Shown: positions 1 through 8,639 of the stretch, piece by piece
Position numbering within the stretch: the first letter of the stretch is position 1
Layout of the letters: every line of letters begins with the position of its first letter
NCBI GenBank assembly: GCA_035296325.1
Contig: DATHBD010000028.1
Coordinates: 1-55,481, forward strand
Source of the DNA: DATHBD01 sp035296325
Lineage (GTDB): Bacteria > Actinomycetota > Actinomycetes > Mycobacteriales > Micromonosporaceae
DNA length: 55,481 bases
Direction of reading: 5' to 3'
The notes under the pieces: model-generated
Told to the model about the DNA's origin: nothing
Database searches by the model: none
Seen by the model: the letters and a program-made list of their open reading frames with translations, nothing else
Position numbers and translations under genes: made by a program

Positions 1-178
1 GGTGTAGACGTACATGTTGCTTTCACTGCTGTTGGTGAACGCCGTGAACACAAACCGCGTCACCGGCGCGGCCGACGCCGACGGCACGGACGCCAGCGCC
101 ACCGCCGTCGCACCCGCCAGCACCAGGATGGCCGCGGCCAAACGGCCAGGTCTGCCCAGCCGGAGCACTGGTCGCATG
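1..178 (-). CDS. Secreted protein, N-terminal fragment (cut by window edge)
   Basis: Only the first 59 codons are present; the gene runs off the left edge. The ATG at 178 is preceded on the minus strand by GAGGAG at good spacing. The N-terminus is a Sec signal: an Arg-rich start, a long Ala/Val/Leu core and an AxA-type end (SASA) near residue 36. The mature start contains FTAFTNSSESNMYVYT, which resembles the first blade of secreted beta-propeller glycosidases such as GH43 arabinosidase/xylosidase-like proteins. That assignment is a guess from 20 residues. Secretion is well supported; function is not. Confidence 0.7.
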
Positions 179-322
179 GTTGTCTCCTCGGGGCGGGTCG
201 CAGTCGGTGGACCATTATCTGCCGACGATCATCGATATCCGCAAGGGGACCGGATCGCCTGTGCGGTCGGTTGGCCGGGCCCGGTGCCCAGCGGCACCGG
301 GCGCGTCGCCGGGTGCCGAAAC

Positions 323-937
323 TTACTCGGGCCGCAGAATGGCGACGAGGAAGTCCGAGGTCGGCGTGAACGGCCGCAGGTCCCAGGTGGCCAGCAGCAG
401 GTCCGGCACCAGTCCGGCAAGTCCGGCATCGGCAATGAACTCGGTGAAGTCGTAGCCGCGGCCGGCGCCGAAGCCGACCGCCACCCGGCCGCCGTCGCGC
501 AGATGCAGTCGGAACCGGTGGAGCACCTCACGCCTGGTGCTGGGCGCGAGGAAGGTCATCACGTTGCCGGCACAGACGATCGCGTCGAAGCCGTCGGTGA
601 TCCCCAGTGCGGGCAGATCCAGCGCGGCGAGATCACCAACCATCCACCTCGGCCCCGGATTGTCCTGCGCCGCCGCGGCGATGAGAATCGGGTCGACGTC
701 GACGCCGATGACCTGGTGTCCCGCCGTGGCGAGGAACGATCCCACCCGCCCCGTTCCGCAGCCGGCGTCGAGAATCCGCGATCCGCGCGGCACCATGGCG
801 TCGATGAGCCTGGCTTCGCCGACAAGGTCGGCCCCGGCCGCGGCCATGGACCGGAACCGCTCGATGTACCAGGTGGAATGACCCGGGTCTGCCTCGGTCA
901 TCTTCATCCACGCGCTCTGCTCAACCATGTCACCCAT
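323..937 (-). CDS. Class I SAM-dependent methyltransferase
   Basis: A 204-residue cytoplasmic protein with the Rossmann methyltransferase fold. Motif I is RILDAGCGTGRVG near residues 53-65, followed by the acidic motif II VIGVDVDP and the DAIVCAGN motif IV near residue 115. Substrate is not evident; the small size and Methyltransf_25-like core fit a generic small-molecule enzyme. The start could be ATG 937 or ATG 928, both just after a GGCAGG/GGATGG stretch. The gene stands alone, divergent from the MBL-fold gene at 1060, with about 120 bp between them for both promoters. Confidence 0.88.
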   Translation of the reverse strand: MGDMVEQSAWMKMTEADPGHSTWYIERFRSMAAAGADLVGEARLIDAMVPRGSRILDAGCGTGRVGSFLATAGHQVIGVDVDPILIAAAAQDNPGPRWMVGDLAALDLPALGITDGFDAIVCAGNVMTFLAPSTRREVLHRFRLHLRDGGRVAVGFGAGRGYDFTEFIADAGLAGLVPDLLLATWDLRPFTPTSDFLVAILRPE

Positions 938-1059
938 CCTGCCCCAATGTGATCATCGGCGGGCGGCGACAGCGCCGTTGGCGCGCCAACGGCCGCCACG
1001 GGATAGATTTTCCGGGTACGTCGTCTGCGTGCGCAGGTGATCGAGCGGAGGGATGAACG

Positions 1060-1899
1060 ATGCCGGCCTGGGTGTGTGTGACCTGTGGCGTGCAGCAGGC
1101 TGATGCCGCCGAGCCCCCGGCGCGCTGCCCGATCTGCTCGGACGAGCGGCAGTACGTCGGATGGGGCGGGCAGCAGTGGACGACGATCGAGCAGATCGGG
1201 CATGCGCATCGTCATGACATCCGCGAGGAGGAGCCGGGACTCGTCGGGATCGGCATGTCGCCGAGCTACGCGATCGGGCAGCGCGCGTTGCTGGTGCGGA
1301 CCCCGGCGGGCAATGTTCTGTGGGACTGCACCTCCCTGATCGACGACCAGACCCGCGAGGTGGTGGGCGGACTGGGCGGCATCGCCGCGATCTGCATGTC
1401 CCACCCCCACTTCTACGGCGTCTGCGTTGAGTGGGCCGACGCCTTCGACGCCCGGATCCTGATCCCGTCGGCCGACCGTGCCTGGATCCAGCGGCCCTCG
1501 CCTCGGATCGAGTTGTTCCAGGACGAGGTGGTCCCGGTGCCCGGGGTCACCGTCGCCCGCATCGGCGGGCACTTCGACGGTGCAGCCGTGCTGCACTGGC
1601 CGGCCGGTGCGGACGGCCGTGGTGCGTTGCTCACCGGAGACACCATCACCGTGGTACAGGACCGGGAGTGGGTGAGCTTCATGTGGTCGTACCCGAATCT
1701 GATCCCGCTCGACGCGGCGACGGTCGAACACATCGCGACCCAGGTGGAGCGCTTCCAGTTCGACCGGGTCTACGGCGGCTGGTGGGGGCGCGTCGTGGTG
1801 CAGGACGGCCCGGCCGCCGTCCGCCGCTCCGCTGACCGGTACGTGGCACGGCTGCGGGGCGCGGGCACATCGCCCGAGCCCAAGCCGGCAAGGGAGTAG
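1060..1899 (+). CDS. MBL-fold metallohydrolase-like protein with N-terminal zinc ribbon
   Basis: A 279-residue protein. The first 40 residues hold a CxxC...CxxC rubredoxin/zinc-ribbon-like pair (CVTCG and CPICS). The rest is a metallo-beta-lactamase fold: MSHPHFYGVCVEWADAF replaces the usual HxHxDH, so only part of the metal motif is kept, and later histidines occur in IGGHFDG and LLTGDT. The degenerate HxHxDH suggests altered metal binding or another chemistry. GGAGGG at 1047-1052 sits 7 nt before the ATG and fixes the start. Homologous proteins are annotated MBL-fold hydrolases of unknown substrate; no neighbour suggests one. Confidence 0.82.
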   Translation: MPAWVCVTCGVQQADAAEPPARCPICSDERQYVGWGGQQWTTIEQIGHAHRHDIREEEPGLVGIGMSPSYAIGQRALLVRTPAGNVLWDCTSLIDDQTREVVGGLGGIAAICMSHPHFYGVCVEWADAFDARILIPSADRAWIQRPSPRIELFQDEVVPVPGVTVARIGGHFDGAAVLHWPAGADGRGALLTGDTITVVQDREWVSFMWSYPNLIPLDAATVEHIATQVERFQFDRVYGGWWGRVVVQDGPAAVRRSADRYVARLRGAGTSPEPKPARE

Positions 1900-1911
1900 T
1901 GCACCGACCGT

Positions 1912-2577
1912 TCATTGGCGTGGTCGCACCAGCCCGGCGTCGAACGCCGCGATCACCAGTTGTGCCCGGTCCCGCGCGGCCAGCTTTGCTATCAGGTGGG
2001 TGATGTGCGTCTTCACCGTCTTGACCGAGATCACCAGGGCTGTCGCTATCTCGTCGTTCGACAGGCCGCCGCCGATCAGCGTGAGCACTTCCACCTCACG
2101 GCCGGTCAGCCGCCGCAGTGCCGGCGTGGGCCGGTCCGGGCGGGGAGCCGTGACGTAGTGCGCGACGAGCCGGGTGAGGATCACCGGGGCGAACAGTGAT
2201 TCGCCGCGGTGGGTGCGGCGGATCGCATCGATCAACTCCTCCGGGCGGGCATCCTTGAGCAGGAAGCCGGACGCGCCCGCGTGCAGTGCTTCGTAGACGT
2301 ACTCGTCGAGCTGGAACATGCTCAAGACCAGGACGCGGGCCGTGGACAGGGCCGGGTCGGCGCAGATGCGGCGGGTGGCCTCGAGGCCGTCAAGGTGCGG
2401 CATCCGTACGTCCATCAGGATGACGTCGGGGCGGGTGGTGCGGGCACGCGCCACGGCCTGTGCGCCGTCGCCCGCCTCGCCGACGACAGCCAGGTCCGGC
2501 TCATTATTGATGATCATGGCCAGACTGTGCCGGAGTAGCGGCTGGTCGTCCGCGAGTAGGACCCGGACGCCGCTCAT
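1912..2577 (-). CDS. NarL/LuxR-family response regulator
   Basis: A 221-residue cytoplasmic DNA-binding regulator. The receiver domain (1-120) has the acidic pair DD at 10-11, phospho-acceptor Asp56 in VILMDVRMP and the conserved Lys in LLKDA. The LuxR-type HTH (about 150-215) reads LTGREVEVLTLIGGGLSNDEIA. Its ATG overlaps the stop of the histidine kinase by 4 bp (2574-2577), so the pair is co-translated and is almost certainly a cognate system. The divergent ABC exporter starting at 3535 is the most likely target by position. Confidence 0.95.
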   Translation of the reverse strand: MSGVRVLLADDQPLLRHSLAMIINNEPDLAVVGEAGDGAQAVARARTTRPDVILMDVRMPHLDGLEATRRICADPALSTARVLVLSMFQLDEYVYEALHAGASGFLLKDARPEELIDAIRRTHRGESLFAPVILTRLVAHYVTAPRPDRPTPALRRLTGREVEVLTLIGGGLSNDEIATALVISVKTVKTHITHLIAKLAARDRAQLVIAAFDAGLVRPRQ

Positions 2578-3425
2578 GCCGCCTCGTCAGGGATTCGCGC
2601 GGTGGTGCGGAAACCCCCGTCGACGGGCTCGGCCGACAGCGTCCCGCCGAGACTGCCGACCCGTTCACGGAGCCCGACCAGTCCGTGTCCGGCGCCTGGC
2701 GATGGCCGCCACCCATCGACGGACGGGCCGGTGTCCGCCACCGTGACGACCACGTGGGTCCCGTCCCGATACACCCGGACCAGCACGTCCGTCGGACCGG
2801 CATGTCGTGCCGCGTTGCTGAGCGCCTCGCGGACGACCTTGCACACGGCGACCTGCACACCCTGGGACACCGGGCCGAGTGGTTCGAGTTCCAGTTGGAT
2901 CCGAAGCCCGGCAAGCGACGCCCCGCGCACGATGCCGGGCAGGTCGTCGACGCTCTCCACAGGCCCGCGGCGACTCGCTGCCGACGACTCGCGCAGGACC
3001 GCGAGCATCCGGCGTAGTTCGGCGGTCGCGTGCCGGCTCGCGTCCTCGATATCGGTGAGCGCCAACTCCACCTCGGCCGGCTTGGCCAGGTGCCTGGTGG
3101 CCGCCGCGCGGACGGTGATCAGGCCGAGGCCGTGCGAGACGATGTCGTGCATGTCGCGGGCAATGCGCAGCCGCTCGGCGAGCACCGCCTCGGACGCGGC
3201 CCACGCGGTCAGTCGCGCCTCGTAGGCCATCCGGTCCGCGCGCGAGCGCCGCACCGCCCAGATCGCGGCAGCCACAGCGCCACCGACGATCAGTGGGGCA
3301 AGCACGTTCACCAGCGGGCCCCGCCCGCCGACGGTACACATCGCCATCACCAGCACGCTGGCCACCACGGCGACCACCGGCACGGCCCTGGACCCTCCGG
3401 ATGGGCGCGGATGGGCGTTCACCAC
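2574..3425 (-). CDS. Sensor histidine kinase (HisKA_3, NarL-partner type)
   Basis: About 283 residues from tandem GTG codons at 3425/3422, which open the reading that starts just before the first membrane segment. Two N-terminal hydrophobic segments (about residues 15-33 and 40-58) are followed by a HisKA_3 dimerisation domain with the phospho-His in RIARDMHDIVSHGL (His93) and a HATPase_c domain with REALSNAARH (N box) and VADTGPS/GHGLVGLRERV (G boxes). There is almost no extracytoplasmic loop, so sensing is probably intramembrane. The kinase is translated before the response regulator with a 4-bp overlap. The open frame continues upstream, but that stretch is antisense to the ABC genes and does not look like protein. 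Confidence 0.9.
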   Translation of the reverse strand: MVNAHPRPSGGSRAVPVVAVVASVLVMAMCTVGGRGPLVNVLAPLIVGGAVAAAIWAVRRSRADRMAYEARLTAWAASEAVLAERLRIARDMHDIVSHGLGLITVRAAATRHLAKPAEVELALTDIEDASRHATAELRRMLAVLRESSAASRRGPVESVDDLPGIVRGASLAGLRIQLELEPLGPVSQGVQVAVCKVVREALSNAARHAGPTDVLVRVYRDGTHVVVTVADTGPSVDGWRPSPGAGHGLVGLRERVGSLGGTLSAEPVDGGFRTTARIPDEAA

Positions 3426-3534
3426 CCCGACTGTAGTTCTCAGACCAGGGTCTGACGGTCCGTGGGCCGACTCGGCCGCCGCGATCCGAGGATGGTCCGA
3501 TGTGCGGGCCGGAGCGCACCGGTTGACTCGTCCT

Positions 3535-4248
3535 ATGATCACGATCGAACAGGTCAGCAAGACCAGGAGCCGGACCCGGATCCTGCACGACGTCACCTTC
3601 CAGGCCCGACCCGGTCGGGTCACCGGCTTCCTCGGGCCGAACGGCGCCGGCAAGACATCGACACTGCGTATTCTGCTCGGCCTGGACCGCCCGCAGCGGG
3701 GGACCGCGCTGGTGTGCGGGCGCCCGTACCGCGAACTTGACCGTCCACTCACCACGATCGGCGCGCTGCTGGACGGCAGCGGCGCACACCGGGCGCGCAC
3801 GGCGCGCGCGCACCTGCGTTGGGTGGCCGCCAGCAACGGCCTCCCGGACTCCCGCGTCGACGAGGTTCTCGAAGTCGTCGGCCTCACCGGCGACGCCGGC
3901 AAGCGCGCCGGCCGCTTCTCGCTCGGCATGAGCCGTCGGCTCGGCCTCGCCACCGCGCTCCTCGGCGACCCTGAGGTACTGGTGCTGGACGAACCGGTGA
4001 ACGGACTCGACCCGGCCGGCATCCGTTGGATGCGCGAGTTCCTCCGCGACAGCGCCGGCCAGGGCCGCACCGTCCTGCTCTCCAGCCATCTGATGGGTGA
4101 ACTGGCCGAGATCGCCGACGACGTCGTTGTGATCGACAAAGGCCGGATCGTGGTACAGGGCACCCTCGCCGACGTCACCGGCCGCCATCGCACGCTTGAA
4201 GCGGCCTTCTTCGCGCTCACCGTCGCCGAGGCCGGTGACCCATGGTGA
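3535..4248 (+). CDS. ABC-2 exporter ATP-binding subunit
   Basis: A 237-residue ATPase. Walker A is GPNGAGKT at 34-41, the signature is the variant SLGMS at 129-133 (normally LSGGQ), and Walker B is LVLDEP at 149-154, followed by the switch His in SSHLMGE. This subfamily pairs with ABC-2 membrane subunits, typically for export of lipids, peptides or antibiotics. ATG 3535 begins at the conserved MITIEQVSK strand; the longer frame from 3502 adds 11 residues of no typical content. It overlaps the first permease gene by 7 bp. It is divergent from the two-component operon, a common arrangement for stress-induced exporters. Confidence 0.93.
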   Translation: MITIEQVSKTRSRTRILHDVTFQARPGRVTGFLGPNGAGKTSTLRILLGLDRPQRGTALVCGRPYRELDRPLTTIGALLDGSGAHRARTARAHLRWVAASNGLPDSRVDEVLEVVGLTGDAGKRAGRFSLGMSRRLGLATALLGDPEVLVLDEPVNGLDPAGIRWMREFLRDSAGQGRTVLLSSHLMGELAEIADDVVVIDKGRIVVQGTLADVTGRHRTLEAAFFALTVAEAGDPW

Positions 4249-4994
4249 GCCTGGTCCGCGCCGAACTGCGTAAGCTGCTCGCCCTGCCCACCGCCCGGAT
4301 CGGCCTGGTGCTCGGCGTGCTGCTGGCGCCCGCGATCGCCGTGCTCAACGCGCCGGCCACCCGCCGCGCGATCGCCGCCGGCACCCTCACCGACACGTCC
4401 GACGTGGGCCTGCTCAACCTCGGCATCGGCCTGATCGGTCCGATGGTCCTCGGCGTCGTCGTGATGAGCAGCGAGTACACGTCGACCGGCGACGACGCAC
4501 CCGGCGCACGCCAGCTCACCATGACGCTCACCGCGGTGCCCGACCGGTTACGGCTCCTCGTCGCGAAGGCCGCCGCCCTGGTGCTGGTCGTCGCGGCCCA
4601 GGGAGCGGTGACCACAGCTGCCACGCTCACCGCCACCCACGCGCTGTACGGCGAAGAGGTGCCGGTACCCGCACCCGGTCGCGTCGCGGCCGCGATCCTC
4701 TACTGGGTGCTGACCGCACTGCTGGCATACGCGATTACATTGATCACCCGTAACGGCGTCGTGCCGCTGACGCTTCTCATCCTCAACAGCACCGTCGTCT
4801 CGGTGTCGTACCTGCTGACGAAGGTCACCGACCTCGCGGCCTACCTGCCGGACATCGTCGGCGCGCACATGTTCATCCGCAGCTCGGATTTCCCTGTCAA
4901 GATCGGCCCGGTGACCGCTGGCCTGGTGATGACCGCCTGGGTCGTCGCGCTCCTGACGGTCGGCGCCGTCCTGTTCCACCGGCGCGACCCGTGA
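4242..4994 (+). CDS. ABC-2 type membrane subunit 1
   Basis: A 250-residue integral membrane protein with six predicted hydrophobic segments. It begins MVSLVRAELRKLLALPTAR, the cytoplasmic lead of ABC-2 permeases. The segment order and the SSEYTSTGDDAPGARQ loop between the second and third segments are typical of ABC2_membrane-like exporters. It overlaps the ATPase gene by 7 bp and the second permease by 4 bp, so the three form one translational unit. It is related to the next gene (both start RAELRKLL.LP), pointing to a heterodimeric channel. Substrate unknown. Confidence 0.88.
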   Translation: MVSLVRAELRKLLALPTARIGLVLGVLLAPAIAVLNAPATRRAIAAGTLTDTSDVGLLNLGIGLIGPMVLGVVVMSSEYTSTGDDAPGARQLTMTLTAVPDRLRLLVAKAAALVLVVAAQGAVTTAATLTATHALYGEEVPVPAPGRVAAAILYWVLTALLAYAITLITRNGVVPLTLLILNSTVVSVSYLLTKVTDLAAYLPDIVGAHMFIRSSDFPVKIGPVTAGLVMTAWVVALLTVGAVLFHRRDP

Positions 4995-5632
4995 ACACCG
5001 CCCGCGCGGAACTCCGCAAACTGCTGACCCTGCCCTCACTGCGGCTGACCGCGCTGTTGACCTGCGCCGCCAATGTGCTGCTGAGCTACGCGTACGTATC
5101 CGCCGAGTCGCGCGGCGACCCGCTCGGTCCCGACCCGGCCCTGGCCCCGCTCGGCTACACCCAGGCGGGCTTCGTGGTGCTCGGCGTGCTGGCCGCCGTG
5201 TCCGAGTATCAGGCGGGCGGCCAGATCCGCAGCACATTGCTTGCCATGCCCAGACGCCTGCCGCTGCAGGCGGCGAAGGCGCTCACGCTCGCCGTGGTGA
5301 CGCTTCCGGTGGCCGCTGCCGTCGCGGCGACCAGCACCCTGCCGGCCGGGGAACCGGCACGGATGCCAACCGCGACCGTGTACCTGACGCTCACCACGCT
5401 GCTCGCCGCCGCGGTCGCCGGCCTCGTCCGCCGCGCCGAACCCGCCGTGGTGCTGCTCGTCACGCTGTACTTCATCGCCGGCCCGATGCTGCGCGCCCGG
5501 TCCGACGCCGTCGCCGCCTACCTTCCGGACACCGCTGCCCTGGACCCATCACGCGGCGCCGCGGCGACGATCCTGTGGACAATCTCCGCCCTGGTTCTCG
5601 CCGTCCTCGTCTTCCACCGCCGCGACGCCTGA
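4991..5632 (+). CDS. ABC-2 type membrane subunit 2
   Basis: A 213-residue membrane protein starting at GTG 4991 inside a GTGA overlap with the previous stop. The start NTARAELRKLLTLPSLR mirrors the previous subunit, and both end with LFHRRD/VFHRRD, so they are paralogues from a local duplication. It is shorter because the central part is trimmed. With the ATPase it likely forms an exporter controlled by the divergent two-component system; that link rests on position only. Confidence 0.85.
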   Translation: MNTARAELRKLLTLPSLRLTALLTCAANVLLSYAYVSAESRGDPLGPDPALAPLGYTQAGFVVLGVLAAVSEYQAGGQIRSTLLAMPRRLPLQAAKALTLAVVTLPVAAAVAATSTLPAGEPARMPTATVYLTLTTLLAAAVAGLVRRAEPAVVLLVTLYFIAGPMLRARSDAVAAYLPDTAALDPSRGAAATILWTISALVLAVLVFHRRDA

Positions 5633-5783
5633 CCACCGGGGAGCAGGTGTGGCGGGACCGGGTCCGGGTGGTGCGTCCGCCACCGGCTCCGCTACCCTTG
5701 GTCGCAGTTTCCGGCTGCCGATCAACGGGTATCTATCGGACGTAGCCGACCGGCCCGGTCGGACCAGCCGAGGGAGTCCGTCC

Positions 5784-5933
5784 ATGTCGGTTCAGGGAAT
5801 CCTGTACCTGATCGCCATCATTCTGTTGCTGCTCGCCGCGATGCCGTTCAGCATCCGACGGGTCTCGCTGGGCATGCTCGCCGCGGCGTTCGCGCTGACC
5901 GCGTACGCCTGGCCACAGCTCACCGGCGGCTGA
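5784..5933 (+). CDS. Small membrane protein
   Basis: A 49-residue protein with two hydrophobic helices (ILYLIAIILLLLAAMPF and a second from MLAAAFALTAYAW) joined by a basic IRRVS turn. AGGGAG at 5771-5776 lies about 7 nt before ATG 5784. Similar tiny two-helix proteins are frequent in actinomycetes and have no known role. The open frame extends upstream to 5649 but without a ribosome site or hydrophobic pattern. It may be transcribed alone; 151 bp separate it from the ABC genes. Confidence 0.7.
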   Translation: MSVQGILYLIAIILLLLAAMPFSIRRVSLGMLAAAFALTAYAWPQLTGG

Positions 5934-5983
5934 GCTCACCGGCGGCGGTCGCGCCGGTCGGCCGGCGCTTCGCGGGTGTGAAA

Positions 5984-6023
5984 AAGGGACCGGGGTGGGC
6001 CGCAAGGCCCACCCCGGTCCCTT
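5984..6023 (-). terminator. Intrinsic terminator of the LPMO gene
   Basis: An 18-bp perfect stem: 5984-6001 pairs with 6006-6023 around a 4-nt loop (GCAA on the plus strand). On the minus strand the stem is followed by TTTTT, 8 bases after the LPMO stop codon, as expected for rho-independent termination. Confidence 0.9.
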
Positions 6024-6030
6024 CAGCAAC

Positions 6031-7224
6031 TCAGGTAGCGGTGCAGGTGAGGGTCGGGACGTTGTTCCCGGAATTCCACGCGCCGATGAAGCCGAAGGTC
6101 GTGCTCTTACCGGCGGCCACGTTGCCGTTGTAATTGACGTTGCGGGCCGTCACGGCCGAGCCGTTGCTGGTCACCGCGGTGCTCCAGTTGTGGTTCACTC
6201 TCTGCCCATCGGCGTAGGTCCAGGTGACCCGCCACCCGAGCAGATCACTCGACCCCGCGGTCACCGTCACGTTGCCCTGGAACCCGCCGGGCCACTGCGC
6301 CCCGACCTTGTATGAGGCCGTGCAACCGCTGGACCCGCCCGGCTGGGGAGCGCTCGGCTCCAGTGTGGGTTCGACCGGCTGGCTGGGCGACTCCACCGGC
6401 GTCGCCGGGGTGCTCGCCGGCCGCGTCGGCCGGGGACTCGGCGTGCTGGTACCACCGGAACCGCCGGTGCTGCCGGACCCGCCGGTGGTGCCCGATCCAC
6501 CGGGGAACGTCACGTCGCTGCACAGGTAGTACGACTGGTCGGAGTGGCTGGCCTGCCAGATGGTGTAGACCACGTGCCGGCCGGTGCGTCCGGGCGCGCT
6601 CACGTCGATCCCGACGCTGACACCGTTGAGGTAGGACTGGGCCTCTCTGGTGCCGACAGCGGGACGGATGCGGGGCGTCTCCTTCACCAGCTCCAGGTCG
6701 CTCCACTTCAGCGGCTGGGTGACCGCGTCGTACCCCTGCTTGGTGACGTAGACCTTGTAGTAGTCCGCACCGTGCAAAGCCTGGTCGTGCACCGTCAGTC
6801 GGAAGTTGTTGTTCAGCGCGGTGGTCTTCCAGTTGCCCGGCTTGTCGAGCGTGTGGTAGCGGTCACCCGGGTTCTTGCCCCAGTACTGGCCGCCGCTGCA
6901 GAGCTGGCCGTCCGGGATGGCGCCCTGGTGGTTGCCCTTGACGCCCTCGCGGAACAGGTTGTTCCAGTTCCACATGGTGCTGGGGTTGGCTTGCCACGCC
7001 TGGTAGCACATCGGGTCTTCGGTCCGCATCTTCGGCGACTGGAAGTTCTTCTCGATGACATGCCAACGCAGCCAGCAGCCATAGTTGCGCGACATCGGAT
7101 CGGTCGTGGACCCGTGTGCCGACGCGACGTTGGCCAGTGCCGTGGTGAGCAGGAGGGCAGCGGTGGCGGTGACCGCCACGGCCCGCAGCGCGAGGCGCCC
7201 GGATTTGTGGGCGAGGACGTGCAT
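6031..7224 (-). CDS. Secreted lytic polysaccharide monooxygenase (AA10) with CBM2
   Basis: A 397-residue protein. The signal peptide ends ...ANVASA before His37, which becomes the N-terminal residue of the mature enzyme and first ligand of the copper histidine brace; the second is His151 in ALHGADYYKVYVTK. The catalytic domain spans 37-243 and ends SYYLCSDVTF. A Gly/Ser then Pro/Thr linker (244-299) leads to a family 2 carbohydrate-binding module (300-397) with Cys301 and Cys394 at its ends and CBM2 tryptophans W311, W331 and W347. AA10-CBM2 enzymes oxidise crystalline cellulose or chitin outside the cell. The gene is monocistronic with a strong terminator. Confidence 0.96.
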   Translation of the reverse strand: MHVLAHKSGRLALRAVAVTATAALLLTTALANVASAHGSTTDPMSRNYGCWLRWHVIEKNFQSPKMRTEDPMCYQAWQANPSTMWNWNNLFREGVKGNHQGAIPDGQLCSGGQYWGKNPGDRYHTLDKPGNWKTTALNNNFRLTVHDQALHGADYYKVYVTKQGYDAVTQPLKWSDLELVKETPRIRPAVGTREAQSYLNGVSVGIDVSAPGRTGRHVVYTIWQASHSDQSYYLCSDVTFPGGSGTTGGSGSTGGSGGTSTPSPRPTRPASTPATPVESPSQPVEPTLEPSAPQPGGSSGCTASYKVGAQWPGGFQGNVTVTAGSSDLLGWRVTWTYADGQRVNHNWSTAVTSNGSAVTARNVNYNGNVAAGKSTTFGFIGAWNSGNNVPTLTCTAT

Positions 7225-7596
7225 TCAGTCTCCTACAGTTTGTCGGTTGGGCCCGGCGCGGGCACTGCCCGCACGGACTCCCTTCCTGCCACGGATCGAA
7301 CCGGTCGGTTGACCGCGCGATTCAACCCCATCGATGGCCTCCGCTGAAGGTACCGTCCTGATCAGGACCGTCAAGGCGGGAATCGGTGGAAAACCGGCAT
7401 GATCCACGAAGTTGCGGGAATTCTCATCCGGCACTAAGCCGGCCGTAAGGTGACCGGATTCGCCGCCCCGTGGCGGCTTCGCGGGACTGTCGATTGCCGG
7501 CGGACATGCGAGAAGGCCGGGGAGCGAACTCCCCGGCCTTTCGCGGTGCTTCGTCAGACTGCCGGTGTTGCGGCCGCCTTGCTCAGGGGGTGCGGC
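7225..7596. other. Intergenic region upstream of the LPMO gene
   Basis: 372 bp between the LPMO start and the sugar-binding protein stop. The part next to 7224 should hold the LPMO promoter, but I see no convincing -35/-10 pair and no CebR-type palindrome. The part near 7513-7540 is the terminator of the sugar transport operon. No coding signal. Confidence 0.5.
7513..7540 (-). terminator. Intrinsic terminator of the sugar ABC operon
   Basis: A 12-bp perfect stem: 7513-7524 (AAGGCCGGGGAG) pairs with 7529-7540 around a 4-nt loop (TTCG on the minus strand). It lies 57 nt after the stop of the binding-protein gene. There is no long T run, as is usual for high-GC terminators. Confidence 0.8.
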
Positions 7597-8598
7597 TCAG
7601 GACTCGAGCGCGAAGTTCTTCAGCTTGGCGGCGTTGGCGGCGTTGATCAGGACACAGTCAATGGACTGCTTCTCCGGCTGGCCGGTCGACTTCGTCTTGA
7701 TGTACTTGTCGGCCTGGTCAACCGCCATCTGGGCGATCTGGGTGGCGGTCTGGAGCACGGTGGCCTTGATGCCGCCGGCGAGGATGGAGGCGGCCACGTC
7801 CGGGCTGCCGTCGAAGCCAACGACGATGACGTCCCTCTTGCCCGCCGCCTGCAGCGCCGCGTACGCGCCGAGGGCCATGGTGTCGTTGCCGGCGATGATG
7901 CCCTTGATGTTCGGGTGGGCCTGCAGGATGGTCTGCGTGATCGCCAGGGCCTCGGTCTGGCTCCAGTTGGCGCTCTGCTGCGCGACCATCTTCATGCCGG
8001 TGAACTGGTCCAGCACGCTGTGGTAGCCCTGCGAGCGCACGCCGGCGTTGGTGTCCGTCGGCTTGCCGGTGAGCTCGGCGTACTCGCCGGTGTTGTTCAT
8101 CAGCTTGGCGAACTCCTGGCCACCGAGCGTGGCGCCCTGGGAGTTGTTGGAGACGATCTGCGACACGGCAACGCCGGTCTTGTTGATCTCACGGTCGATC
8201 AGGAAGCTGGGGACGCCGGCGTCCTTGGCCTTCTGCACCGCGGTCACGGAGGCGTCCGCGCCGGCGTTGTCCAGGATGATCGCGGCCGCCTTGCGGGAGA
8301 TCGCGGTGTCGATCGCCTGGCTCTGCTTCGTCGGGTCGTCGTCGTGGCTCAGTACCAGGGTCTCGTATCCGAGCTTCTTGGCCTGGGCGTCCGCGCCGTC
8401 CGCCTCGGCCTTGAAGAAGACGTTGTTCGGCGACGGGGTGATGATGACGATCAGCTTCGAAGCCGCTGCGGGAGCAGCCGAGGAAGCCGAGCCGCCGGGG
8501 CTCTCCTCGGCGTCGCCGCCGCAGGCGGACAGTGCCATGGTGGCCGCGGATGCGACCGCCAGCAGCTGCCAACGCAGCCGGAACGGGGATGACGACAT
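7597..8598 (-). CDS. Sugar ABC transporter substrate-binding lipoprotein (ribose/CUT2 type)
   Basis: A 333-residue lipoprotein. The signal ends in the lipobox LSAC with Cys26 as lipid-attachment site. The mature part is a Peripla_BP_4 (RbsB-like) two-lobe binder: KLIVIITPSPNNVFFKAEADGADAQ at the start, LDNAGADAS, FLIDREI, IAGNDTMALGAYAALQ and VVGFDGSPDVAASI. ATG 8598 follows GGAAGGAAAT; the frame stays open upstream but only from that point is there a signal peptide. It is last in the transport operon. Ligand is not readable from sequence; the neighbouring enzymes suggest a pentose such as D-apiose. Confidence 0.94.
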   Translation of the reverse strand: MSSSPFRLRWQLLAVASAATMALSACGGDAEESPGGSASSAAPAAASKLIVIITPSPNNVFFKAEADGADAQAKKLGYETLVLSHDDDPTKQSQAIDTAISRKAAAIILDNAGADASVTAVQKAKDAGVPSFLIDREINKTGVAVSQIVSNNSQGATLGGQEFAKLMNNTGEYAELTGKPTDTNAGVRSQGYHSVLDQFTGMKMVAQQSANWSQTEALAITQTILQAHPNIKGIIAGNDTMALGAYAALQAAGKRDVIVVGFDGSPDVAASILAGGIKATVLQTATQIAQMAVDQADKYIKTKSTGQPEKQSIDCVLINAANAAKLKNFALES

Positions 8599-8639
8599 GG
8601 CGGAATTTCCTTCCAACGGAATGATCTGTGGTTTGGGAG

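Noticed and set aside
14..952. Long plus-strand open frame across the methyltransferase
   Set aside because: It is antisense to a clear methyltransferase, is rich in Arg/Pro/Gly with no fold pattern, and has no ribosome site.
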